A stretch of DNA of 64,000 bases, taken from contig UQYG01000006.1 in assembly GCA_900545275.1 (NCBI GenBank), positions 102,389-166,388 on the forward strand. The letters are read 5' to 3'. Origin of the DNA: an uncultured Sutterella sp. (GTDB taxonomy: Bacteria > Pseudomonadota > Gammaproteobacteria > Burkholderiales > Burkholderiaceae_F). Within the stretch, counting starts at the first letter, position 1; each line of letters begins with the position of its first letter. The notes under the pieces are model-generated. The model was not told the DNA's origin. It was given only the letters and a program-made list of their open reading frames with translations, and did no database searches. Shown one piece after another: positions 9,284 to 16,825 of this stretch. The position numbers and the translations under genes are program-made.

Positions 9284-9317
9284 GCATTGCTTCACCGAAA
9301 AAAAAAGAGAGAACACA

Positions 9318-10556
9318 ATGAAGGAAAAGCTTCTTGAACGCTTTTTGCGTTACGTCGCCGTGACCTCGCAGAGCAACGCCAAGGCGGGCGTCGTGCCGAG
9401 CACCGAAGGCCAGCGCCGTCTTGCCGAACTCCTCGCGGAGGAACTGCGGGAACTCGGACTCGAAAAAATTGAAATCTCCGAAAAAAGCGTCCTCACGGCG
9501 CATTTGCCATCGAACCTGCCCACGGGCCGCAAAGCGGCGACCGTGGGTTGGGTCGCCCACCTCGACACGGTCGACGTGGCGCTCTCGCCTGACATCCATC
9601 CGCAGGTGATCCGCAATTATCAGGGCGGCGACATCTGTCTCAATGCGGAAAAGGACATTTGGCTTCGCACGGCGGATCATCCCGAAGTGAACGATTACAT
9701 TGGCGACGATCTCGTCGTGACCGACGGCACGAGCGTGCTCGGCGCCGACAACAAGTCGGCCATCGCCAATATCATGACGAGCCTTGAGACGGTCATCCGC
9801 GAAAACCGTCCTCACGGCGACCTCTATGTCGCGTTCGTGCCCGACGAAGAAATCGGTCTTCTCGGCGCGAAGGCCATGGACTTCACAAAGTTCCCCGTGG
9901 ACTACGCCTATACGATCGACTGCTGTGCGGTGGGCGAAGTCGTCTATGAAACCTTCAACGCGGGCGGCGCCACGCTTTCGATCCGCGGCGTAACGGCGCA
10001 TCCGATGAGTTCCAAGGGCGTCCTCGTCAATCCGGCGCTCGTTGCGACGGACTTCATCAACATGCTCGACCGCGGCAGCACGCCCGAGTGCACTGAAGGG
10101 ACGGAAGGTTTCGTATGGGTGAACGGTATTCAGGCCACGCCCGCCGCCGCCACCGTGTCAGTGAAGATCCGCGACCACAACAAGGAGGGCTACGAAGCGA
10201 AGAAACGCTTGATCGCTAGTGCCGTTGAATACTTGAAGGTCCGTCACCCGAAGGCGAAGATCGAACTCAAGATGTCGGACGTGTACGGCAACATCGCCGA
10301 CGCGATCAGCGACGAAAACCGCGGTTGCATCGATCTTTTGTACCGGGCGCTTGAGGAGACCGGCGTCAAGGCCAAGACCATCGCGATGCGCGGCGGCACG
10401 GACGGCTCCTTCATCTCCACCAAGGGGATTCCCACGCCCAACTACTTCACGGGCGGTCTCAACTTCCACAGCCACTGCGAGTTCCTCCCGCTCGGCGCCA
10501 TGGAAAAGAGTACGAAGGTCACTCTGAAGCTGATCGATCTCATCGCGGCCGCCTGA
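9318..10556 (+). CDS. pepT: peptidase T (tripeptidase)
   Basis: This is a cytoplasmic dinuclear-zinc M20 aminopeptidase that removes the N-terminal residue of tripeptides. It has 412 residues. The metal ligand regions are visible: VAHLDTVD, VLGADNKSA and the catalytic DEEIGLLGAK, followed by the M20 dimerisation domain and a late GGTDGSFIS. The start MKEKLLERFLRYVAV at 9318 is the standard PepT N-terminus. A role in recycling peptide amino acids fits the ABC amino-acid importer just downstream, but the two are separated by a hairpin terminator. Confidence 0.93.
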   Translation: MKEKLLERFLRYVAVTSQSNAKAGVVPSTEGQRRLAELLAEELRELGLEKIEISEKSVLTAHLPSNLPTGRKAATVGWVAHLDTVDVALSPDIHPQVIRNYQGGDICLNAEKDIWLRTADHPEVNDYIGDDLVVTDGTSVLGADNKSAIANIMTSLETVIRENRPHGDLYVAFVPDEEIGLLGAKAMDFTKFPVDYAYTIDCCAVGEVVYETFNAGGATLSIRGVTAHPMSSKGVLVNPALVATDFINMLDRGSTPECTEGTEGFVWVNGIQATPAAATVSVKIRDHNKEGYEAKKRLIASAVEYLKVRHPKAKIELKMSDVYGNIADAISDENRGCIDLLYRALEETGVKAKTIAMRGGTDGSFISTKGIPTPNYFTGGLNFHSHCEFLPLGAMEKSTKVTLKLIDLIAAA

Positions 10557-10564
10557 TCCGCGAA

Positions 10565-10605
10565 GGACGGACGGCATAAAGATTCCGTCCGTCCTCATTC
10601 GATTC
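10565..10605 (+). terminator. terminator-like hairpin after pepT
   Basis: GGACGGACGG and CCGTCCGTCC form a 10-bp stem with a 10-nt loop. The tail is broken (TCATTCGATTC), so the efficiency is uncertain. Confidence 0.6.
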
Positions 10606-10606
10606 T

Positions 10607-10695
10607 TTTCGGGCATGGGACGGCATGCCCGAAACGCATTGGCGAAAGACGGTCTCGTTTTGGCAAAATACATCCGAACCGTCTTTTGCTTTTTC
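10607..10695 (+). promoter_or_regulatory. two-hairpin leader before amino-acid ABC operon
   Basis: An 11-bp perfect inverted repeat TTTCGGGCATG / CATGCCCGAAA (10607-10634, loop GGACGG) is followed by AAAGACGGT (10645-10653) pairing with ACCGTCTTT (10678-10686) and the tail TGCTTTTTC. The second hairpin is terminator-like and lies about 60 nt before the first gene of the importer. This would suit attenuation, but no aptamer or leader peptide is recognised. Confidence 0.45.
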
Positions 10696-10756
10696 ATTGA
10701 ATCGGACGGAGCCGAAGCAGAAAACGTTGAACGGCCCCGCCGGTTTGCTTCCATTC

Positions 10757-11425
10757 ATGTCGTCCGCTTTGCTCGACCTCTTCGTCGACTCCTTCTGGCA
10801 GATTCTCCTGCCGGGGTTGACCGTCACCGTTCCGCTCACGATCCTCGCCTTTTCGGGCGCTCTGGTGATCGCGGTGATTGTGGCGCTCGTGCAGTTCGCG
10901 CGGGTGCCGGTCTTGAAGGATCTCGCGCGCCTCTACATCTGGGTGACGCGCGGTACGCCGCTTCTCGTTCAGCTCTTCGTCGTCTTCTACGGTCTTCCCC
11001 ACGCGGGCTTTCTGATCGATCCCTTCGTGGCCGCGGTCGTCGTCTTCGCCGTGAACGAAGGGGCCTACTGCGCCGAAACGATCCGCGCCGCGCTCGAATC
11101 CGTCCCGACGGGACAGCTCGAGGCGGGGCTTTGCTCGGGGCTTTCCTATCTGCAGGTGATGCGCCACATCGTCCTGCCGCAGGCCTTCCGTACGGCTTTC
11201 CCTACGCTCGGAAACTCCCTCATCGCCATGGTGAAGGACACGTCGCTTGCCGCCAATATCACGGTGACGGAAATGTTCATGACGACGCAGCGCATCGTGG
11301 CCCGAACGTACGAGCCGCTCCTCCTCTACGTCGAGGTGGGCCTCATTTATCTTCTCTTCTGCACGGTACTCACCAAGGTGCAGAGTTACGGCGAGAAACG
11401 CCTGCGTACATACGAAAAGCGTTGA
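10757..11425 (+). CDS. polar amino-acid ABC transporter permease
   Basis: This is an inner-membrane permease of the HisM/TcyL family, 222 residues with about five membrane helices. The family start (an FVDSFWQILLPGLTVTVPL helix), the RGTPLLVQLF segment and the EAA loop (EAGLCSGLSYLQVMRHIVLPQA) that contacts the ATPase are all present. ATG 10757 gives the usual N-terminus but no clear SD is visible. A start at 10625 would add 44 residues encoded by the leader hairpins and is unlikely. The gene forms an operon with the ATPase (7-bp gap) and the binding protein. The substrate is unproven; polar amino acids such as cystine are typical for the family. Confidence 0.9.
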   Translation: MSSALLDLFVDSFWQILLPGLTVTVPLTILAFSGALVIAVIVALVQFARVPVLKDLARLYIWVTRGTPLLVQLFVVFYGLPHAGFLIDPFVAAVVVFAVNEGAYCAETIRAALESVPTGQLEAGLCSGLSYLQVMRHIVLPQAFRTAFPTLGNSLIAMVKDTSLAANITVTEMFMTTQRIVARTYEPLLLYVEVGLIYLLFCTVLTKVQSYGEKRLRTYEKR

Positions 11426-11432
11426 GGGTAAC

Positions 11433-12197
11433 ATGCTTCACCTGGAGAATCTCCACAAGTCCTTCGGTTCGACCGAGGTGCTCCACGGCGTGAGTCTCGA
11501 CGCCCGAAAGGGCGAGGTCGTCGCCGTGATCGGGCCGAGTGGCTCGGGAAAGACGACGCTTCTGCGCTGTCTGAACGGACTCGAGATGTCTGACGCGGGC
11601 CGCCTCACGATTGCGGGGACGAGCTACGATCTTGCGCATCTCGCAAGGCGAGAAGTGCTGGCGCTTCGCAAGCGAACGGCCTTCGTCTTTCAGAATTTCA
11701 ATCTCTTTCTCAACCATACGGTTCTTGAGAACGTGACGTTGGGGCCGGTCGTTGGGCACGGGATGAAACTCGAAGCGGCGCGCGAGCGCGCCCGGGCGTT
11801 GCTTGCACGCGTCGGTCTCGAAGGGCGCGACGACGACTATCCGAACGAACTCTCAGGCGGTCAGCAGCAGCGCGTCGCCATTGCGCGGGCGCTTGCGACC
11901 GATCCCGCGGTGATCTACTTTGACGAGCCCACGTCGGCTCTCGACGCCGAGTGGACGGACGACATGCACGAACTCCTGCGCGGCGTCGCAGGTCAGGGGA
12001 CGACGATGGTGGTCGTCACGCATGCACTGGACTTTGCCCGAAGCGTCTCGGATCGGGTGGTCTTCATGGAGGCGGGCCGCGTGGTGGAGACGGGCGAGAC
12101 GGAAACTTTCTTCACTTCGCCCAAAACGGCGAGAACCCGGGCCTTTTTGGACTCGGAAAAGACGCAGGACGGAAACAACGATAAGGAAGGAAAATGA
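11433..12197 (+). CDS. polar amino-acid ABC transporter ATPase
   Basis: This is the cytoplasmic ATPase subunit of the importer, 254 residues. The Walker A GPSGSGKTT is near residue 36, the Q-loop is FVFQNFNLF, the signature is LSGGQQQR, Walker B is VIYFDEPTSAL and the H-loop is VVVTHALDFA. Together these place it in the GlnQ/HisP family. The stop codon overlaps the ATG of the downstream binding-protein gene in ATGA, which indicates translational coupling. Confidence 0.94.
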   Translation: MLHLENLHKSFGSTEVLHGVSLDARKGEVVAVIGPSGSGKTTLLRCLNGLEMSDAGRLTIAGTSYDLAHLARREVLALRKRTAFVFQNFNLFLNHTVLENVTLGPVVGHGMKLEAARERARALLARVGLEGRDDDYPNELSGGQQQRVAIARALATDPAVIYFDEPTSALDAEWTDDMHELLRGVAGQGTTMVVVTHALDFARSVSDRVVFMEAGRVVETGETETFFTSPKTARTRAFLDSEKTQDGNNDKEGK

Positions 12198-13018
12198 CGA
12201 AACGAAAAATCGAATTGTGGATGGCCGCGGGGCTTTGCGCCCTGACGCTAGGAGGGTGCTCCGACAATGGAGCCGACGACAAGGGGGCGGGTGCGGATCG
12301 GCTTGCCGACATCCGCGCGCGCGGCAAGATCGTGATCGCCATGGAGGGCACCTGGGCGCCCTGGACCTATCATGATGAAAAGGGGGTTTTGACGGGTTAC
12401 GACGTGGAAGTGGGCCGCAAGATTGCCGAGAAAATCGGCGTGAAGGCCGAATTCGTCGAGGGCAAGTGGGACGGGCTTTTGGCTGGTCTTGACGCCGGAC
12501 GGTACGACCTCATGATCAACGGCGTCGACGTGACGCCCGAGCGCGCCAAGGTGTACGACTTCTCCGACCCCTACGCGTACAACCGCATGGTCGTGATCGT
12601 GGACGGCAACCGAACCGACATCGACTCCATGGCGGATCTGAAGGGAAAGAGCACTGCCAACACGATTTCGAGCACCTACGCAGAGGAAGCCGAAAAGCAC
12701 GGCGCCAAGGTGACCGGAGTGGACGACCTCAATCAGACGTTTGAACTGCTCCTGAGCGGACGCATCGATGCGACCCTCAACTCCGAAGTGACCTTCTACG
12801 ACTATCTGCGCGCGCATCCCGACGCCCGCATCAAGATTGCGGCCGTTTCGGAAAACGTGACGGAAGTGGCCATTCCCCTCCGAAAAGGCGAAGCCACCGC
12901 GTCGCTTCGCGCCGTCGTGAACGAGACGATCAAGGAAATGCGCGAATCGGGAGAACTCGCCTCGCTCTCAAAGCGCTTCTTCGGAACCGACATTTCGACC
13001 CCCGCCGCCAAGCCTTGA
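12194..13018 (+). CDS. amino-acid ABC transporter substrate-binding lipoprotein
   Basis: This is a 274-residue family-3 solute-binding protein. It begins with a lipoprotein signal peptide ending in the lipobox LGGC, so it is likely anchored to the outer face of the inner membrane. The mature part starts with the family motif GKIVIAMEGTWAPWTYHDEKG and includes GYDVEVGRKIAEKIG and WDGLLAGLDAGRYDLMINGV. The latter segments contact the ligand carboxylate and amino groups. It overlaps the ATPase gene by 4 bp and is the last gene of the operon. Specificity cannot be read from the sequence. Confidence 0.92.
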   Translation: MTKRKIELWMAAGLCALTLGGCSDNGADDKGAGADRLADIRARGKIVIAMEGTWAPWTYHDEKGVLTGYDVEVGRKIAEKIGVKAEFVEGKWDGLLAGLDAGRYDLMINGVDVTPERAKVYDFSDPYAYNRMVVIVDGNRTDIDSMADLKGKSTANTISSTYAEEAEKHGAKVTGVDDLNQTFELLLSGRIDATLNSEVTFYDYLRAHPDARIKIAAVSENVTEVAIPLRKGEATASLRAVVNETIKEMRESGELASLSKRFFGTDISTPAAKP

Positions 13019-13045
13019 GACGCAAAACAGGCAAAAAAAATGAAG

Positions 13046-13076
13046 AGCCGCAAGGAAAACCCTGCGGTTCTTTCGG
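13046..13076. terminator. bidirectional terminator, ABC operon and ssrA
   Basis: GCCGCA and TGCGGT form a stem around AGGAAAACCC. On the plus strand it is followed by TCTTT; on the minus strand, read from ssrA, it is followed by CTTCATTTTTTTT. The minus-strand terminator is the stronger of the two. Confidence 0.6.
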
Positions 13077-13080
13077 TATT

Positions 13081-13442
13081 TGGTGGAGGCGGCGGGAGTT
13101 GAACCCGCGTCCGGAAACCTTTTTCTGTTGGTTCTACATGCTTAGCCGAATGATTTGGATCTTGTCCGCAACCCTGCCGATCGGCGGGCCGATTGCGGAC
13201 CAGTCGCCTAGATTTCGGGCCCGCATCGGCGACGCCTGCGGAACCTAGACTCTGTCAGATGATGCTGCCGTCAGTTGCCTGACCCGGCCCAGAGACCAGC
13301 CGGCGCAGCACCTCGCCAATTAGGCGGCGAGGGCGAAACGCTTGTTGTTGGCGTTTATTGGTTTGCAGCGGATTTACGAGGTGACTGCACCTCGACATGC
13401 CCCATACAGCGTCCGCGTCCCCGTCGAAACCAAGGCGCCCCC
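13081..13442 (-). ncRNA. ssrA: transfer-messenger RNA (tmRNA)
   Basis: This 362-nt RNA rescues stalled ribosomes. The 5' end GGGGGCG pairs with CGCCTCC just before the 3' ACCA as a tRNA-like acceptor stem, and the T-arm reads GGACGCGGGTTCAACTCCC. The tag frame starts at the resume codon GCC (13352-13350) and ends at TAA (13322-13320), encoding ANNKRFALAA. The FALAA end is typical of betaproteobacterial tags, but ANNKR differs from the common ANDER. CCA is genome-encoded. SmpB and ClpXP are the expected partners. Confidence 0.97.
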
Positions 13443-13457
13443 GTATGTGGATTTGGA

Positions 13458-13486
13458 AGTATAGGGAAGATGCGCGCAAAAAGCAA
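13458..13486 (-). promoter_or_regulatory. sigma70 promoter of ssrA
   Basis: On the minus strand, TTGCTT (13486-13481) and TATACT (13463-13458) are separated by exactly 17 bp. Transcription would begin about 10 nt before the mature tmRNA 5' end, leaving a short leader for RNase P to remove. Confidence 0.75.
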
Positions 13487-13509
13487 ACCGCATCGAGCGC
13501 GACAGTGCT

Positions 13510-14184
13510 TCAAAATGTGGCGCCGTGAATGATCGCCCAGGTCGAAAGATCTTCCGGCGTTTCGGCGATGAAGTTCGCTCCCCAACTTTCGACGGCCGTG
13601 TGGATGTAGCCCCAGGCGCAGGCGGCGCAGGGAATCGAGGCGGCTTTGGCCGCTTCGACGTCGCGCGGGTCGTCGCCCGCGTAAAACGTCCCGTGCGGGT
13701 CGGCCTGCAGAATCTCCATGGCGGTCAGAAGCATCGAGGGGGAGGGCTTCATGGTGCAGCCCTCGTGGTCGCTGCCGATCATGATGTCGAGATACTTCAT
13801 GAGGCCGAGTCGTTCGCAAAGGGGGTGCGCAAGGGGTTCCACCTTGTTCGTGACGACGCCGAGCCGCCAACCGCTCTCTCGGAGCGTGCGGAGCATTTCT
13901 TCGACGCCCGTATAGAGTTTCGACCCCGTGAAGCCCGATTCGCCGTAGTGGCGCAGGAAACGCTCCCTGCGGTCCGCAAAGGTTGGGTCGTCGCGATCGA
14001 TTCCATAGGCGGCGCGAAGAAGCCCCGGGGCGCCTTTGCTCGCGTAGATGCGGATCGCTTCGTAGGGAACGGGAGAGAGACCTTCGTCGCGGCGCGTCTC
14101 GTTGATGGCCGCCACGAGGTCGGGGGCCGAATCCACGAGCGTTCCGTCCAGATCAAAGAGAAAAGTGGGGGCTTTGTCGGACAT
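13510..14184 (-). CDS. gph: HAD phosphatase, Gph/MupP-like
   Basis: This is a 224-residue haloacid-dehalogenase phosphatase. Motif I is FLFDLDGTLVDS with the nucleophilic Asp, motif II is VVTNK, and the motif III/IV region is MKPSPSMLL...YAGDDPRDVEAAKAA. The family includes phosphoglycolate phosphatase and, in Pseudomonas, the MurNAc-6-phosphate phosphatase MupP, whose gene lies in a mtaD-ubiG-mupP cluster near gyrA. Here mtaD and gyrA are also nearby, so MupP-like activity is a serious alternative. ATG 14184 was chosen over a TTG seven codons upstream. Confidence 0.82.
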   Translation of the reverse strand: MSDKAPTFLFDLDGTLVDSAPDLVAAINETRRDEGLSPVPYEAIRIYASKGAPGLLRAAYGIDRDDPTFADRRERFLRHYGESGFTGSKLYTGVEEMLRTLRESGWRLGVVTNKVEPLAHPLCERLGLMKYLDIMIGSDHEGCTMKPSPSMLLTAMEILQADPHGTFYAGDDPRDVEAAKAASIPCAACAWGYIHTAVESWGANFIAETPEDLSTWAIIHGATF

Positions 14185-14274
14185 GATGGAAGAGTTGATT
14201 CGCAAACGCCGGAAGGGAGCCGGCGAACGTAGGCTAGTGTAGTGGAAAACGGGACGCTCGGCGCAAGGATACGA

Positions 14275-14300
14275 AAAGGCCCCCGACGAATCGGGGGCCC
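14275..14300 (-). terminator. intrinsic terminator of the OmpA-like gene
   Basis: On the minus strand, GGCCCCCGA and TCGGGGGCC form a 9-bp stem around TTCG, followed by TTTTCG. Confidence 0.85.
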
Positions 14301-14324
14301 TCGATCAGATCTCAGCGATCGGGA

Positions 14325-14981
14325 TTATTCCGCAGGACGGGTGCCCGAGACTTCGACCACCGCGCGGCGGTTCGGAGCCAGACACTGGACGAGCTGACGG
14401 AAGTTCTTGATTTCACCGTTTCGGGTCGGATCCGGGCAGTTGACGACCGGGTCGGCTTCGCCGCGGCCTTCGGCCTGGATCAGGGAGGCGTCGACACCCT
14501 TCGAAACGAGGTAAGCCTTCACGGATTCGGCACGACGCTGCGAGAGTTCGAGGTTGAACTTGTCGGAACCGATGCGGTCGGCATAACCCGTCGTAAGGAT
14601 GACTTCAACGTCCACGCCGGCGATCTTCGAAACGAGTTCGTCAAGGGCGGCTTCACCTTCAGCCTTGAGGTCGGCTTTGTTGTAGGCAAAGAGCGTATCG
14701 GCCGAGAGCGTCACCTTTTCCGGAGCCTTTTCGACGACCGGAGCGGGTTCAACGCAGGCTTCGCCGAGAATGTCGGCGTCGCAGTTGCAGCCGTCACCGC
14801 TCGCCTGAGCGAGGGCGGGGGTCCAGAAACCGGTACGGTAGCAGAGACCGTAGCCGGACTTGACGATCTTGCCGTCGGAGGAATGGACGTAGGGGCTCAC
14901 CTGTTCGGCCGACATGGCGGCGCCGGAAACGGCAAGCATAAGCGCAGCAACGATGCCGCTAAGTTTGACGGAGGTCTTCAT
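14325..14981 (-). CDS. OmpA-family outer-membrane protein
   Basis: This is a 218-residue envelope protein. A Sec signal peptide ends near AMSA|EQ. A short cysteine-containing N-terminal part (GYGLCYRTGFWTP, DGCNCDADILGEAC) precedes the OmpA C-terminal peptidoglycan-binding domain from about residue 90. That domain shows DTLFAYNKADLKAEGEAALDEL, the TGYADRIGS loop and NLELSQRRAESVKAYL, which bind diaminopimelate. The N-terminus is too short for the eight-stranded OmpA barrel, matching the short form found in Burkholderiales near gyrA. ATG 14981 has AAGGA upstream; a GTG two codons earlier is also possible. Confidence 0.9.
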   Translation of the reverse strand: MKTSVKLSGIVAALMLAVSGAAMSAEQVSPYVHSSDGKIVKSGYGLCYRTGFWTPALAQASGDGCNCDADILGEACVEPAPVVEKAPEKVTLSADTLFAYNKADLKAEGEAALDELVSKIAGVDVEVILTTGYADRIGSDKFNLELSQRRAESVKAYLVSKGVDASLIQAEGRGEADPVVNCPDPTRNGEIKNFRQLVQCLAPNRRAVVEVSGTRPAE

Positions 14982-15223
14982 AAACACACATCCTTTATTG
15001 TTAAATGCAAAAGCCTTATCGATTGTGGTACGGACTACAAATCACCGGCAGTGCTGGATACGTCGGGGGACTCCGTAAAAACTCTTGGAGATTCTCCAAC
15101 GGAAAGAATGGGAATTCTTCATTGGAGAGTATAGAGGATCCGCCCGACGAAGTCAGCGCACCCCAATCGTTTGAAGGAAAATTCTCAGGGAAAATGCCGA
15201 TAAAAGCTTCTCTTTGTGAAGCA
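14982..15223. other. intergenic, upstream of the OmpA-like gene
   Basis: A 242-bp A/T-richer stretch that should carry the minus-strand promoter and 5' UTR of the OmpA-like gene. TTGGAGA and TCTCCAA form a small inverted repeat near 15090. No gene or recognised RNA is seen. Confidence 0.4.
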
Positions 15224-16549
15224 TTAAAGGCGCGCCGCCCAACGCTTTGCGGCTTCCCGCACGGCTTCGGAGGCGTCGGCGCCGTCGTAACGAATCGTTG
15301 CCTTTTTCTCTACTAGGAGGCGCCCCGCCACCCACACGTGGGTAACGTGTTCTCGCCCCGAAGCATAGAGAAGCTGCGCGGCGGGATCGAGCACCGGAAG
15401 ACTTTCTACGCTCGAAAGGTCGACGGCGACGAGGTCGGCGGCCTTGCCCGCTTCGAGCGAGCCGATTTCATGGTCGAGATGCAGGGCGCGTGCACCGCCG
15501 AGGGTGGCCGCCTCAAGCATGTCGGCGACCGTCGCGCTCGTCGTGTCGCCCGCGACCGCCTTGGCGAGCATTCCCGCGATGCGCGTGTCGCCGAGCAGGT
15601 CGAGCTTGTCGTTCGAAGCGGCGCCGTCCGTTCCGATCCCGACGTTTACCCCCGCTTTGAGGAGCTTCACCACGGGCGCGAAGCCCGAGGCGAGCTTCAG
15701 GTTCGAGGCCGGACAGTGGCACATCGAGCAGTTCCGTTCGGCAAGAAGCGCGATTTCCTCGTCGTTGAAGTGCACGCCGTGCACGGCGATGAGACGGTCG
15801 TTCACGAGTCCGAGGCGGTCAAGCCGCGCGAGCGGGCGTACGCCGTGGTCGCGTACGGAGTCCGACACCTCGACGGCCGTTTCGTGCACGTGCATGTGTA
15901 CGGGGAGGCGGTAGCGCTCGGAAATTTCCGCGCAGCGGCGAAGAGAGTCGTCCGACACCGTGTAGGGAGCGTGCGGGGCCACCGTCGCCGTGACGAGGGG
16001 GTCGCCCTCGTCGCGCACGGCCCGAATCGTGTCCTCCATTTTTTCGAAGTATTCGTCGTCGCTTTTGGCGTAGGCCGAGGGAAAGCCGATGATGAAGGCC
16101 GACACGGCGGCGCGCAGTCCCGCGCGGCGAAGGCCGCGGGCCGCAGAGAGCGGGAAGAAGTAGTGGTCCGACGTCGTAGTGATGCCGCCCGAGAGCATTT
16201 CCAGACCGGCGAGCCACGAACCTTCCTCGACGAATTCGGGGCTCATGAGCTTGCCTTCGGCCGGCCAGATCTTGGTCGTGAGCCAGTCCATGAGCGGCAG
16301 GTCTGCGCCGAGGCCTCGCACGAGATTCATCGCCGCGTGGCTGTGCAGATTCACGAAGCCCGGCAAAAGAATGTGCCCGGGCAGGGAGACGAAGCGGGCT
16401 TCGGGGTGGCGCGCACGAGCCTCTTCTCTCGGCAAAAGGGCTTCGATGCGGTCTCCCCGCATGACGAGGCTGTAGCCGGCGTGGAGAACATTTTTCGGCA
16501 CGATCGGCAAAATCCAATCGGGTTCGAGAACGGTGTAGAGAGTGTCCAT
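15224..16549 (-). CDS. mtaD: MTA/SAH deaminase (MtaD-like amidohydrolase)
   Basis: This is a 441-residue TRZ/ATZ-type metal-dependent amidohydrolase. Zn ligand motifs include LPGFVNLHSHAAMNLVRG, HMHVHETAVEV, AVHGVHFNDEE and GIGTDGAASND. The NLVRG extension and a late composite beta domain (GKAADLVAVDL) match 5'-methylthioadenosine/S-adenosylhomocysteine deaminases. ATG 16549 gives the normal MDTLYTVLEPDWILP start. It is divergent from gyrA. In Pseudomonas the same gene sits in a mtaD-ubiG-phosphatase string; here an OmpA-like gene and the phosphatase follow and ubiG is absent. Confidence 0.85.
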   Translation of the reverse strand: MDTLYTVLEPDWILPIVPKNVLHAGYSLVMRGDRIEALLPREEARARHPEARFVSLPGHILLPGFVNLHSHAAMNLVRGLGADLPLMDWLTTKIWPAEGKLMSPEFVEEGSWLAGLEMLSGGITTTSDHYFFPLSAARGLRRAGLRAAVSAFIIGFPSAYAKSDDEYFEKMEDTIRAVRDEGDPLVTATVAPHAPYTVSDDSLRRCAEISERYRLPVHMHVHETAVEVSDSVRDHGVRPLARLDRLGLVNDRLIAVHGVHFNDEEIALLAERNCSMCHCPASNLKLASGFAPVVKLLKAGVNVGIGTDGAASNDKLDLLGDTRIAGMLAKAVAGDTTSATVADMLEAATLGGARALHLDHEIGSLEAGKAADLVAVDLSSVESLPVLDPAAQLLYASGREHVTHVWVAGRLLVEKKATIRYDGADASEAVREAAKRWAARL

Positions 16550-16609
16550 GATGCAAAAGAGAAAGAAATCGTTGCGGCATTCTAACAAGGCAACGAAGCG
16601 CCATCCTGA

Positions 16610-16825
16610 TACAATAGACGATCTCTCGTTTTTCGGCGCCGCGCCCTCCGACGTGCTCGGACGACGGGCCGCCGCGTGCGCCCGCCCAGGCGCCTTCCGG
16701 ACGAGTCGTCCGAAGAACAACGAACAGACCGTTTGCCGCGGGACGCTCCGACTGTACGGAGGAGTCCGTTCCGGCCGAGAGGGCAAAAAACGGCTTTCTT
16801 CAATACATTCACTGAGGCTTTCCGA
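16610..16825 (+). promoter_or_regulatory. gyrA promoter region and long structured leader
   Basis: TACAAT at 16610-16615 is a plausible -10 box without a convincing -35 partner. The ~200-nt leader contains a 9-bp inverted repeat TCGGACGAC / GTCGTCCGA (about 16655 and 16705). No SD precedes ATG 16826. Regulation by supercoiling would be expected for gyrA but cannot be seen here. Confidence 0.35.
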
